Part shown: in pieces, positions 11,798 to 22,004 of the stretch
Layout: the number at the start of each line of letters is the position of its first letter
How positions within the stretch are numbered: the first letter of the stretch is position 1
From: Entonaema liquescens
Lineage: Eukaryota > Ascomycota > Sordariomycetes > Xylariales > Xylariaceae
Assembly (NCBI GenBank): GCA_902805475.1
Contig: CADCSX010000012.1
Location: forward strand, 868,001-932,000
Length of the DNA: 64,000 bases
Direction: 5' to 3'
The notes under the pieces: model-generated
Seen by the model: only the letters and a program-made list of their open reading frames with translations
What the model was told of the DNA's origin: nothing
Database searches by the model: none
Position numbers and translations under genes: made by a program

Positions 11798-12925
11798 GCC
11801 AGGGCTCAAGTACGACGAAGACCCACATGTGGAGTTCAACATTTGTTTACGATATAAGTCAAAGAACAGTGGAGGATGTAAAGTTGGTCGTTTCAATGGA
11901 AACCATCGGAGGTATGGATTTGGTATTGGCGTCAGATTTTGTTTTACCTGGGCAAGTGTAAACTGCTAGGTTGAGGTTAGGAGTGAGTTAGATTTGGGTC
12001 AGGTTCGTCAAAAAGCTATGGGCGGGCAAAGGAATATCAAAATGGGAAAAGTAACGTGCGACTATTCTTTTGTGTTATTAGGAAAGTAGAGAGAAAACAG
12101 AAGAGACTATAGGTTTAGGGGTTATATGTAGTGTGCTTTCAAAAAAGTAGTCCAACCAAATATAACAACCCCTATTCTTAGCATTGTGCTTAGTCATACT
12201 GAGATCTTGTAGGATCACATAAGGTTGCGCTGTAAAGAAAGGAGCTCGTTTATACATACGCTTAGTTGATTACCTAGGTAGTCAGTGAGGAGAGCTCCTA
12301 GGGGTTTCTGTGATCGGCGTATACTATTATATCGGCTTTCTTCATGTGGCAAGTTATAGGCAAATAGGTAAAACGAATCTGGCTCCTTACTTCTTCATAG
12401 GCTTCATGAATTTACTTAGCGGCTAGCATTTTTCGAAACCCCTAAGAGGTATCATGGGAATAGATTCGGGAAGGAGCACAATGGAGATGGGCATTATAAC
12501 ATCTATAAGAACTAGGGACTTGTTCTTGTGCAAATAAATTTCAGCTACTTTAGATATCAAAAGAGGGACGTGAATACTTTTATTTTCGGATATCAATATC
12601 ACCGGCGTCATTTATTGGTCTGTCGGAATAATACCAACACGTCAAGTGGGTTCGTAAATCATTGGTACAGATATATGGGAACTACAATTGTATATTCTAA
12701 CAATGCCACTCCGTGACTCCACCATCTTCTTAAATCTCCGTATGGCCCAGTAGTCAGTCCCAAAAGGCAGTGCTGGCTCCAGCGGGCTCGTTGGGTTGGC
12801 GGTGTTTCTGCCTGGTATTTACCTATGTTTATTTTCTAATCCATATTCCCCTCGTTCTCTGTAGGCACTTACCTATACGAGTGTCATCCCATATAATATG
12901 AAGCGTGTTGAACACTTCCTACATC
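11798..12925. other. AT-rich region upstream of the HeLo gene
   Basis: No supported gene. The last few hundred bases should hold the promoter and 5' leader of the HeLo-domain gene. Two overlapping 62-codon ORFs on opposite strands at 12423-12716 look like chance. Confidence 0.45.
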
Positions 12926-13744
12926 ATGGATATTGCTAGCAACGCTATCGGACTATTGAACTTTGCGATCGAATGTTTCAATCATATTCAGCTTGCGCGG
13001 GAGTTCGAACAAGAATTCTCGACGTACCAGCTAAAGCTTGACGTTCTTCAAGTTCGCCTTTCACGATGGGGAGAGGTTTTGAGAACTATAAACCACAATG
13101 ATAACGTACACAAGACTGCAGACATTCGAACTACCCATCGCAAGGAGCCCGATGATGATGTAGACCCTGCAACGAAAGCGTACCATATCCTTAGCTCTAT
13201 TCAAGACACTATTCTAAGTGCTCAGCGCCATGCAAGACGTGTAGAAACCCGCATCGGGGTGGCCGATAAGAAGTTGCTCGACCCCGAGTTACACGTGCCA
13301 GCCGACCTTAAGAAGATACGAGTAAGGTTCCGCGAATGCGTACGGAGATGGAAAGCCAAAGCAGGAAAAGTAATGGAGGCTTCTAAGTGGGCTTTCTACC
13401 AGAGGAATAGCTTTGAAAAGTTTATTACGGATATGTCTTCACTGGTTAGCGATCTTGAGAACCTCTTCCCCGAAGACGCCAAGCAACAACTATCGGAGCT
13501 TAGTAAGGAGGAATGCAACGGCATTAGCAAGTCAAATCTAGAAGAACTCAAAGAGATCGTCGAAGAGTGTGATCCGTGGCTAGAATCGGCCGTGGATGAG
13601 AAGCTCCAAAGCGGACTCGGCGCGGGCACCTATATCACCCAGTCACATAATACCGGCATGGTGACAGGGATACACCGGGGCGATATCAATGGCGTTAGCA
13701 ATGGGAATAATAACAAAACCCGGAACTACTGGGGTAGGCATTGA
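12926..13744 (+). CDS. HeLo-domain protein with a C-terminal amyloid-like motif (HET-S-type effector)
   Basis: Single exon, 272 aa from ATG 12926; the frame upstream has only GTG. Residues 1 to ~220 match the HeLo domain of Podospora HET-S: a hydrophobic N-terminus (IGLLNFAIECFNHIQLAREF), then LRLD-like helix and LSRWGE, then WAFYQRNSFEKF and LENLFP near the domain end. In HET-S this domain is a latent pore former, kept inert until a C-terminal prion-forming segment folds and exposes the N-terminal helix. Here the tail after residue 232 is Gly/Asn-rich, and residues 237-255 match the N-terminus of the NLR encoded 2 kb downstream. It ends NYWGRH, recalling the aromatic end of HET-S. By analogy it should act at the plasma membrane in programmed cell death or incompatibility. 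The amyloid nature is inferred, and only one motif copy is visible where HET-S has two. Confidence 0.85.
   Translation: MDIASNAIGLLNFAIECFNHIQLAREFEQEFSTYQLKLDVLQVRLSRWGEVLRTINHNDNVHKTADIRTTHRKEPDDDVDPATKAYHILSSIQDTILSAQRHARRVETRIGVADKKLLDPELHVPADLKKIRVRFRECVRRWKAKAGKVMEASKWAFYQRNSFEKFITDMSSLVSDLENLFPEDAKQQLSELSKEECNGISKSNLEELKEIVEECDPWLESAVDEKLQSGLGAGTYITQSHNTGMVTGIHRGDINGVSNGNNNKTRNYWGRH
13634..13690 (+). other. Putative amyloid signalling motif, effector copy
   Basis: Codes for residues 237-255 of the HeLo protein (ITQSHNTGMVTGIHRGDIN). Aligned without gaps to residues 6-24 of the neighbouring NLR, 9 of 19 positions are identical, including Q, both G, the GIH block and GD. It lies after the globular domain and before a short Asn-rich end, where effector motifs sit in known fungal pairs. 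Confidence 0.65.
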
Positions 13745-14902
13745 TGCTTCTATGTCGACGTATCTGGAGTTCGTTCCGCGAATCATTTTATTGGTCCTCA
13801 CATCATATTCGACTTATTTCGACAGCATTTTGTTCGTACTACCTTCAATACAAGTTTCTATAGCACTCTAGACGATCACTTTTTACCAGATAATACAAGT
13901 CATTATTTGTCCGCATATACGATACAGATGCAGGACTTGCTGCAGCAAGGAAACTGCATATATGTTTCCTGGTATCTGCATCTGTCACACCGTGTCACCG
14001 GACGCGAACGATAGGAATCCCATTATACATCCAGCCTCACTCGGGAAGACGCTGTCATTCCTATTCTGATCTCGGGACTGTCCACATAAAGCTTGGGTAC
14101 AAACGTATTTCAGGTGCAAATATTGTAAATCATTTTCCAAGCAGTAGTAAAAAAGCACATTTGCCTGAATGACCTTTTGAGCCCAATGTTCGGTGAGTCT
14201 ATGGTATTTACAAACCTCACTCGGGCAGCAATTACACCTTTCCCAACCCTGAATGTACGCGTGGCACAGTAACAACTGTAAAAGCCTAACACTGTAAAAG
14301 TCCTAGGATCGAATCAAGACTCATTTTGTCCACTTGCAGATTCTGAACCCCGCCTCGCCTTACCATCAATTCCCAATCCTTGGTTCTGCTCTGTTGACCA
14401 AGAGGTTATGACATATTTTCTCATGAAGCTGCATGGGGATTGATAGGCTGTCAGTAAATCGCTACAACACTACCGCAGAATCTTCAGCTGTATGAATTAC
14501 CGGGATAACAATTTTTAATATTTCCTATTTGGTAAAGTTCTAGACTTAATTCTACCCGAAGAGGTATTTCTCAGGTATCTTCTCAATATATATATCCTTC
14601 GACTCACCGTTTTGATAAGGCTGCAGCTTTTTATTGCATACCAAGTTACCATGGCAGCATCGTTCAGGGGCTACTTGTTCGTATTTCTAGATAATATACC
14701 TAGTCTTATACGCACTTATTGGTTATGAAGTTTTGTAGTAGTTCTCCTATGGATTGTAAGCAATATCTTGATGATGACATATGTAACGTCGCGCTTCAGT
14801 TCGCTTCATTGGCATTGGGTTGTTAGCATCGAGAGCCATGGGCTTATAGGTATTAATAGACATCTTAATCCCCCTTATATCAACCCTTAAGCTATTTACC
14901 AA
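13745..14902. other. Intergenic region between the HeLo gene and the TIR element
   Basis: No supported gene. It contains a nested inverted repeat at 13924-13985 and a minus-strand 96-codon cysteine-rich frame at 13985-14275 that I could not support as a gene. Confidence 0.45.
13924..13985. repeat. Nested inverted repeat able to form a hairpin
   Basis: The outer arms ACAGATGCAG (13924-13933) and CTGCATCTGT (13976-13985) are perfect complements. The inner arms AGGAAAC (13948-13954) and GTTTCCT (13964-13970) also pair. It lies about 180 bp past the HeLo stop codon, so it might be in the 3' end of that transcript or be the core of a small decayed element. Confidence 0.5.
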
Positions 14903-15752
14903 GAGTGATGCTATTTCAAGATTACCTTGCCGGGCCTACAATGCAGATTACCCCACCAAACACTTGTAAGTAACTGGCAACTAAAATTATTAGTAAAATG
15001 ACATGGCTCCACAACCCTCTAGATCTCACGATGTAAACAATGAAAAGTAAACATTACCAAAACGCTACGTTTTTATCTTTTCTCATATTTTACTTAAAGA
15101 GGGATGAGGACAAATACTATAACTGACGTCAGAGTTCACTTTAGGCCTATATTTGTATAGGAAACCGGCCGTATTTGGATACCTAACGTCGTTAGTAACA
15201 TGCGTGGCACGCACTACTTTGTCACTCAATAATATCTTTTTCAATTAAAACTATTTACTAACGAAACTAATACCATTAAATGCGCTTAGTTGCGCCGATT
15301 AGATGTATGTAAATAGCTTCTATTAGAAGCGTTGGTATCGTGAGAAAATAATGTAAAAGTAACCCTATTTACAGATTAGTATAGTCTTATTTACAGATTA
15401 CTAACCCCTTATTTGCAGATTACCCCACTGCTATTTGAAGATTACCAGCGCTTATTTGTAAATTACTACCTTTTAGTTACAGATTACTTTTAAAATAACT
15501 TTACGAAATACGGTCGCATTCTTTTAAAATTAATATCAATCAATTAATTAAGATCTAAGCAATAGAAATATCTCAAAATAAACGTAAATATCTATTGTTA
15601 TAGTTGGGAAATATTAAATTTAACTTAAGGTGATAAAGTAGAATTGTAAGGTTGTCAGTTTACAATAATATTTGTACGCAACTGCTGGCAGTTGTAATTC
15701 CAAGTAATCTGCATTGTAGGTCCGGCAAGGTAATCTTGAAATAGCATCACTC
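14903..15752. mobile_element. Non-autonomous TIR element (850 bp) with an 8-bp target duplication
   Basis: The ends are 49-bp inverted repeats (14903-14951 and 15704-15752) starting GAGTGATGCTATTTCAAG, differing at one position by eye. The direct repeat TTTACCAA flanks the element on both sides (14895-14902 and 15753-15760), as expected of an 8-bp target-site duplication. No transposase frame is present, so it needs help in trans. The interior is AT-rich and holds a run of related 14-bp units. An 8-bp duplication suggests the hAT superfamily, although the long repeats without a CAGGG end are more Mutator-like. The right end lies 37 bp before the NLR start codon. Confidence 0.8.
15365..15487. 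repeat. Six degenerate (C/T)TATTTACAGATTAC units at ~21-bp spacing
   Basis: Inside the TIR element, six related 14-15 bp units starting near 15365, 15387, 15408, 15431, 15452 and 15473 follow each other at about 21-bp spacing. The terminal repeats themselves carry GCAGATTAC, so the units may be subterminal transposase-binding sites. Confidence 0.6.
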
Positions 15753-15797
15753 TTTACCAATTAGACATCTCGTTCTGCACGAAGTGTTACAGTGACA

Positions 15798-18700
15798 ATG
15801 TCCAGGATTCACATTGTGCAGCGAGATATTAACGGCCCAGCAGACGGTATCCACATCGGTGACAAGAATATCAATCACATCTGTAAGCATATGTTGCCCG
15901 GTTCGTTACATCCTGAGCGTAGTACTTACCTGTGATCAATAGATTTGGACGGTGGCGGTTCCCAGTTGACTCTGAAGCAAACTTCCAAGGAGGCTCATGA
16001 GAAAATAGCATTAGATTGGAAGAACAGTAAAACATGCGAGTGGCTGTTAAGAAAACCCGAGTTCCAGAGCTGGGTCCATGTGGATAATATCCATTCCTTT
16101 CTTTGGGTTCATGGCTTCCGTAGGTCTCTGGAAACGTAAATCATTAGTGTGTATTAGAAGCTGATTAAAGGTAGAGGGATGCGGGAAAACTAGGTTAATG
16201 TAAGTGAATCGAAGCCTATATCTGGGTACCTAACGTACAAGAGCTAAGTATCTCTTCTCTTTAGGTCCCGCGTGATCGATAGAATTTACGAAGAGAAAGA
16301 TCCCGAGACAGCCAACCTTCTGTATTCCTATATTGGTTACGGCGACGATGAACAAAATGAGCAGCTTTACAAAACTATGCTGCTAACATTTCACGATCAA
16401 ATCCTTGATAGAGAAGATGCACAATCATCCGACGTATATAAAAACCTTCCGTGTGACGAGGTTCAGCACAAGCTCAACCGCCGTCTCGCTGGAGCCCAAC
16501 GCGATGTATTCATAGTTATCGATGCCCTAGATCAGCTCCCCCAGAACATCGGCGAAAATTATTGAGAGGACTGAACAACCTTGTCGAAGAACGCAAAAGG
16601 AGAAGAACACATTTCGTCTCGCTATCATGATCAGCTCCAGAGATTGCACTGGATATGACAAACTACGAGAACACCATCTATCGCAGATTCATATTAAACC
16701 TAGCGATAACGCTGATGATATCCGGAGTTACTTGGAAACTACGCTTGATTCGGATCTTTTTGAGGATGACCCTAATCTCAGGGAGAGAGTCCTTCATGAA
16801 TTAGCCAACAAGGCAAACGGAATGTCAGTACTGTAATTAGCTTTCTTTATAGGACACAGCTAACAATATCTCCTAACTATAAAGGTTCCTTTGGGCCACG
16901 CTGCAGGCAAAGAATTTCTGCAGAATTAACTACGAGCAAGATGCTATTCATGCCCTTGAAACCTTGATTCTACCTGGTAATATGGAGGAGATGTATGAAA
17001 GGTACGCTATTGGGTTTGAGGATTTAAAGTACCAACCTATTGAGAAACAGATCGCTGTAAGAACCATAGCGCTGTTAGCGCAAACAACGGGGTCAATCCA
17101 GAAAGATGTCTTATTCATAGCTCTTGCACTCAATATCGACAGCGGAAAGCCGGACCCGGAGTTGTACAGACTTCTACACGACGAGCCAGCTAGGATTGTT
17201 CGCGATTGCAAACATCTCGTCGATATTAACGAACACCTCGGAGTCTTCCGGTTCTGCCACATGTCTATTTTCGAGTTCTTTAGATCCTACAGGGTCGCCT
17301 TCAATCATCGCAGGATCGCACAACTATGTTTATCCCATCTATGCCTATCAGACTTCTCAACGGGGTCCCATGATGATGCAGAATGGTACAATTATGGCAG
17401 TCTTCGTCCTGTCCTTCAGAGACACCCTTTCCTAGAATTCGCTTCCTGCAATTGGGCTATTAGTATGAAGAAGAGCATAGATAAAAATGAAAATTTAAAC
17501 ATTCAAGAGAGCCATAGGGAAATCCTACAGCTTCTGGAAAGGTTTTTCGCAGAGTCCTCTGCCGTGGAAACATGGGGCAACTTGCGGTTGTCGTTTCGAA
17601 TCTTTTTACTAAACCATGGAAGGTCAATAACAGCCGGTATCTGTCCTGAGCATATAGTTAGCTACTTTGCTCTCCTCGAATTCTTCGATATTTTCAGTGA
17701 GAGAGGGTGGCTTAATCCAGCGAAATGCGACCATGAAGGCTTGGCGGCCGTGCATTGGGCTATTCGGAACGAAACTCGACAGGATGAGAGGAAGAAGGAG
17801 ACTTCTTTTGTCATCAAGAAACTTATCGAATTAGGGGCCGATATGAACGCACGGGATAATGAAGGCCGTACGCCCCTCTATTATGCCTCTCACTATGGAA
17901 ACGCCCATGTGGTAACTTTACTTCTTGAAAGGGGTGCCGAACTGAACATTCAAAGTAACCAAAACGAAACATCCTTGATTGCTGCTTGCAGGAAACATCA
18001 TGAGGAGGTTATCGCGAAACTTCTATCCGCGGGTGCTGACATCACTATCCAAGGCCCTGACGGAACTGCTCTACAAGCTATCTCATTAATTGGGTGTGGC
18101 TCCTGTGCCGAGCTAATCATTAATCGGTATGGAGATGAGCCCATCATTGAAGGGAAAGGTCCTTTCAAAACATCTCTTCATGCCGCAGCGTTTCACGGTT
18201 ATGCGAGGATTGTGGAACTCCTCTGTGAAAAGGGCTTAGACATTCATGCCACAGACGAAACATACGGAAGCGTTCTCACGGCTGCGGCTTCAGGATGCAA
18301 TCCCATCATGGACCCAAATCCCTTCTACGAAATAATCAACAGAATGATCGATCTTGGTGCGAACATCAACGATCCACATGGAATGTGGGGGCCAGCTCTT
18401 CGCGCAGCAGCTTTCTTTGGCCGTGCAGAACTGGTCCGATTACTCTTGGAAAAGGGGGCCGAGGTCCGACTCGCTAAGGGCCCAATGGGTACTGCATATG
18501 AAGCTGCGGATGATAGAGGTCATCAAGAGATCAAAGATATTCTATTAGAATACGACCCAAACGCTGCAACTTATGGCGGTCAGGGGCTTACCCACGTCTC
18601 ACTACCGACTCTTTGCCAGCTTCTAGGGGAGGTATTTAGCGTGGCTGTGAAAGCAGGCAACATGGCACTCATCAACCGATTGGTTGGGCAATATGAGATG

Positions 18701-18931
18701 TTTGTGGAAGGGGAACTTAAGAAGGGTAGAACACCCCACCTTGAAGGAATGGTTAACATTGCTCAGGACGTTTTCGTCGAGCTGATAAAAATGATCACCC
18801 TTGCGAATACAAGAGAAGAAGCACGATCGAAAAGGAGGTTATCGAAAATCCAAGACAGAGTGGAAGAAGCAAGGACAGAAAAAGGCAGGAAAAATCATCG
18901 AATAGGTCTAAGAGACTACTCCGAGATCTGA
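15798..18931 (+). CDS. NLR: N-terminal amyloid-like motif, NACHT, ankyrin repeats (frame broken)
   Basis: Proposed exons: 15798-15882, 15943-16119, 16175-16199, 16265-16823, then 16885 onward; introns are 55-65 bp, GT-AG. Residues 1-28 carry the motif shared with the HeLo protein. Walker A is GFQGCGKT (residues 86-93), with most of it on a 25-bp exon. The Walker B-like IVIDALDQL lies at 16512-16538, followed by ISSRDCTGYDKL (sensor region, ~16630). From ~17740 to 18560 there are about seven ankyrin repeats (GADMNARDNEGRTPLYYAS; LLERGAELN). The frame breaks twice between 16557 and 16594, each time as if one base were missing, so the copy is either a pseudogene or carries assembly errors. By analogy with NWD2/HET-S it would sense a ligand, oligomerise through NACHT and template the HeLo effector. 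The frame stops at 18931, and a further open frame continues (next entry). Confidence 0.75.
15813..15869 (+). other. Putative amyloid signalling motif, receptor copy
   Basis: Codes for residues 6-24 of the NLR (IVQRDINGPADGIHIGDKN). It occupies the extreme N-terminus ahead of NACHT, the usual place of such motifs in fungal NLRs. The IHIGDKN part resembles the RHIM-type core [IV]-Q-[IV]-G-x-x-N with His in place of Gln. The likeness is a visual judgement. Confidence 0.65.
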
Positions 18932-20481
18932 TTTCTTGCGCATGCTGCTGTGGCCTGATAGGAAAAGCAAGTCCGGCATCCCAACCAATTGCCCCTGAGA
19001 AGAATCAATCTTTGCCGAGAGCAACTGCCAAGCATCCCCAGCCGACACCGTCTATGTCTATTAAACAAAGGCAATCTCTGCATAGGACAGGAGTCCTAAG
19101 TGGTCGACTATCTTCCTTGTCAGAGACATTTTCCAATTCGAGATCTTTCTTCTTGCGAGGGCAGCCATTGTCATCAGTAGGGGATACCCTAGAAGGATGC
19201 TTCCCCGATGTGGTCGACAGACTTACAAAGGCCGGGGTACATGTACTGGAGAAAGCTATTTCAATGGAAAACGCCCCGGCAGTAAAGCTCATCGCGGACA
19301 CGTGGGCCGATGTCCTAAACTATCTCCTCTCACACGCCGGTTTTGGTGAGCCTCTACTCGAAAAGGTCCTACAGAACCGGACAGTTGAACTGAAGAGACA
19401 CCTTATCAATCCCGAACTAGAGTTAACAGAAAGGTACAAGAGGGCCGAAGGACTCGCTCGTGTCGGCATAGAACTTTTACTCGTATGCGCCGGACGAGGA
19501 GCGGCTTTCAAAAATCTGTCATTTAGTCTTTCAAAGCTTTGGGTCTCAGCTGTCAACGGTGTAGAAGACCTCGGGGAGCAAGGCCAGGCGCCTGTACGAG
19601 AAATAATTAGAATTTTCACAACGAAATTTTCAACTGCTGTCCGATCAAGGGATAGGATCAATGCTGAAATATGCGGCCAAGCAGGTATAGACTTCGTGAT
19701 AGCAGCAGCTTTGAGCCCGAAGAGGAGTCTGATGGACAAGTGTACCGAAGAATGGGCAAACCTCTGGAATTTGGCAGTTGAAGCAGAAATGGACGACTTA
19801 ATTAACGAAATACTAAACAACAGATGGGAGGAATATCAGAAATATGTAACGGCAAAAAGGCGAGATAAAGCTCTTGGGCTAGCAATCGCGGCCATGGGAA
19901 CCCTCCGGGCCGCTATTCGGAAGGGATTCATCGTAGTGACCCAATCGCTTCTAGACGTCCTCACTCTAGGATTTCGCTGGACGACGTCACTCAGGTCGTC
20001 CCTAGAGGGAAGCGGTCAGTCGACACCGGTCTTCGAAAGCCACCAACAGAACGACTTAAACGAGCTCGATATTGGAAGAATCTTTGACGGTGCTGTCAAC
20101 TTGTTCGCTGCAGCCGAAGAGGCGAACCATATTCGCTTGCACAGTTTCACTCTGGCAATATTGGACGCCGTAGAATCCGCTTCTGACGAAATTCGAGAGT
20201 CCCTCGAGAGGATAATCCTCCAACGGATTCAGATCGCCCGAAAGGGGGTTCACGCCCCTGAGCTCAGTCAGTATCTTGGCGAGGTATCTACAACGCTTGT
20301 TTATTTCCTCGACGTGGCATCGCGTGTTGATGATAGCATGCGTCACACAGTCTTAATGCTTCAAAGGCTAACGCGGCCGCTACCAAAATTAACGGGAAGA
20401 TATGAACTCGCTCGGTATGAGCACGCTATTCGGTTCCTGAGGATACAGGAAGAAGAGGGTGAAGCGGAAGCTATAGAATAA
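18932..20481 (+). CDS. Probable C-terminal extension of the NLR in a shifted frame
   Basis: An open frame reaches the TAA at 20479-20481. In its own frame it is open from ~18755, so it overlaps the end of the ankyrin frame by about 175 bp. Moving from one frame to the other requires one additional base. The first ATG is at 19054, so a separate 475-aa protein is the alternative. The product is mostly helical, with a Pro/Ser-rich stretch near its start and no domain I know. If joined to the upstream exons with three missing bases restored, the whole NLR would be about 1,481 aa. No promoter-like gap separates the two, which favours one gene. Confidence 0.5.
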
Positions 20482-21482
20482 GAGGGAAATGAAGGCAAGT
20501 TCAGGTCCGAAGTTACTAGGGGTAGGTAGAATAAAATAAGAGGTCATTCCAATAGAATATGGAAAAGGGAACTTTAGATAATTTACTAGAGTCATCTATT
20601 ATACTCGGCTAGCAAAGCTTGCGTGGGTTTGGAATAAATATATGAACACTGGCGCCTGATTATTCTAGTCTATTATGTAAACGTGAGTAGGGCCAGTAAT
20701 ATATCCTACCTGTAATTGAAAAGAATAATCAATTGAAATGCTCATGATATCTAAGTCAAATAGTACGTATTTCTACCTGGTTTCATAGGTAGGTAATGAT
20801 TGTCCGGGCTCTTACCCCCCCTATTTTCAACAACATGTCCGCCACCATCAAATAATCTGCAGTCGTGGCATCGCTACCTAAGCTGCATCATGGCAAACGC
20901 GATCAGCTCCTTTCCAGACATTGGCTCCTAACTTTCGTGCTAATCGCCAATATAATCCTCCTATACTAGCAACTAAAGTTAATATTTTTAAGCAGTCCAA
21001 TCAAGATAAAGAAAAGACCCTCTAAGCATCGCCGAGGTTTTCCAAATAGAGCTCGATTCCCATTTGACCGCATATGTTACATTAAGACGATCATAAGTTC
21101 TAGACTCTCATTTAAGTACTGGAATGAGAAGGCCAACACTATCGTATAGAGAGTTATTATTAGGAACACCCTTTAAAATGCGTGGCAAGTACAAGGATAT
21201 CAAGCCTACAGTCGTAGTGCGATAAAGAGGTAACATATAATTAAGACCAAGCTTCAAGATTATAGTAGTTTGGATACAGCCTAACGGTTAAGTAAGTCGT
21301 ATGTAGCAAGCAAAGAATAAAGGCTAAATGCAGATATATATCCTCACCAATATTAAATTGGGAGCTTGGAGAAAAGAAGGCGAATCGTCAGTATCCCCAA
21401 ATCTCTCACGTAAACATACGCGGACTTCAAAATAACATCATTGCGAACTCGACTTAAGGACAATTCCGCACAGATAGACACC
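20482..21482. other. Intergenic region
   Basis: No supported gene. AT-rich sequence containing the promoter side of the secreted-protein gene. Confidence 0.5.
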
Positions 21483-22004
21483 ATGCGAGGACGCATTGCT
21501 CTCTACCTATCCCTTGCGGGACAGGCTCTAGCAGCTCCCGCCAATGTTCGACGAGCTGACTGTGCCGAACTATCGACGACGACGCCGAACTGGGAAGTAT
21601 CGAACGCAGCTTCTTCAGACTGGCCCGGCGGCCAGAGCGGCCGAGTCGAGCTCTTTGCCAAACACGTCCCGACAGGCACCATGACCGACTGCGACGTGGA
21701 ATACCGCCTCGCCGCAGACGGGAAGATCGTCGACTACGATCCCACCTCCACGCACACGTGCCTCAACTTCGGCGCGAGCCCCCTGAACACCACCGTCCAA
21801 CTCGACATGGACACCCTAGTTTTGAGCATTCAGAGCACCTGGACCTGCGAGGGGGACGAGAAGACGTACTCGGCATCGGGTTCGACCACGTTGAAGAGAG
21901 ACACGTCTCCGGGAGCGTGCTTGGTGGAACCGTCGCAAGTCGGCGATTCTACGACTTGCCCCATAGCTGATGTGGAGATTGAAGGAAAACTTGCGGAAGC
22001 ATGA
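21483..22004 (+). CDS. Small secreted cysteine-containing protein (effector candidate)
   Basis: Single exon, 173 aa from ATG 21483; a longer frame starting at 21441 would bury the signal peptide. Residues 1-18 (MRGRIALYLSLAGQALAA) form a clear signal peptide. RR follows at about residues 23-24, a possible Kex2 cleavage site just before the first cysteine. The mature part has six cysteines, which could form three disulfides, an NTT glycosylation sequon and a Ser/Thr-rich beta-type composition. No transmembrane segment is visible. Small size, secretion and paired cysteines are typical of fungal extracellular proteins including candidate effectors, but no family is recognised. Confidence 0.7.
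   Translation: MRGRIALYLSLAGQALAAPANVRRADCAELSTTTPNWEVSNAASSDWPGGQSGRVELFAKHVPTGTMTDCDVEYRLAADGKIVDYDPTSTHTCLNFGASPLNTTVQLDMDTLVLSIQSTWTCEGDEKTYSASGSTTLKRDTSPGACLVEPSQVGDSTTCPIADVEIEGKLAEA

Noticed and set aside
13985..14275. Minus-strand 96-codon Cys-rich frame between the HeLo gene and the TIR element
   Set aside because: No splice partners, domain or convincing start context; it overlaps the hairpin and looks like a chance frame.
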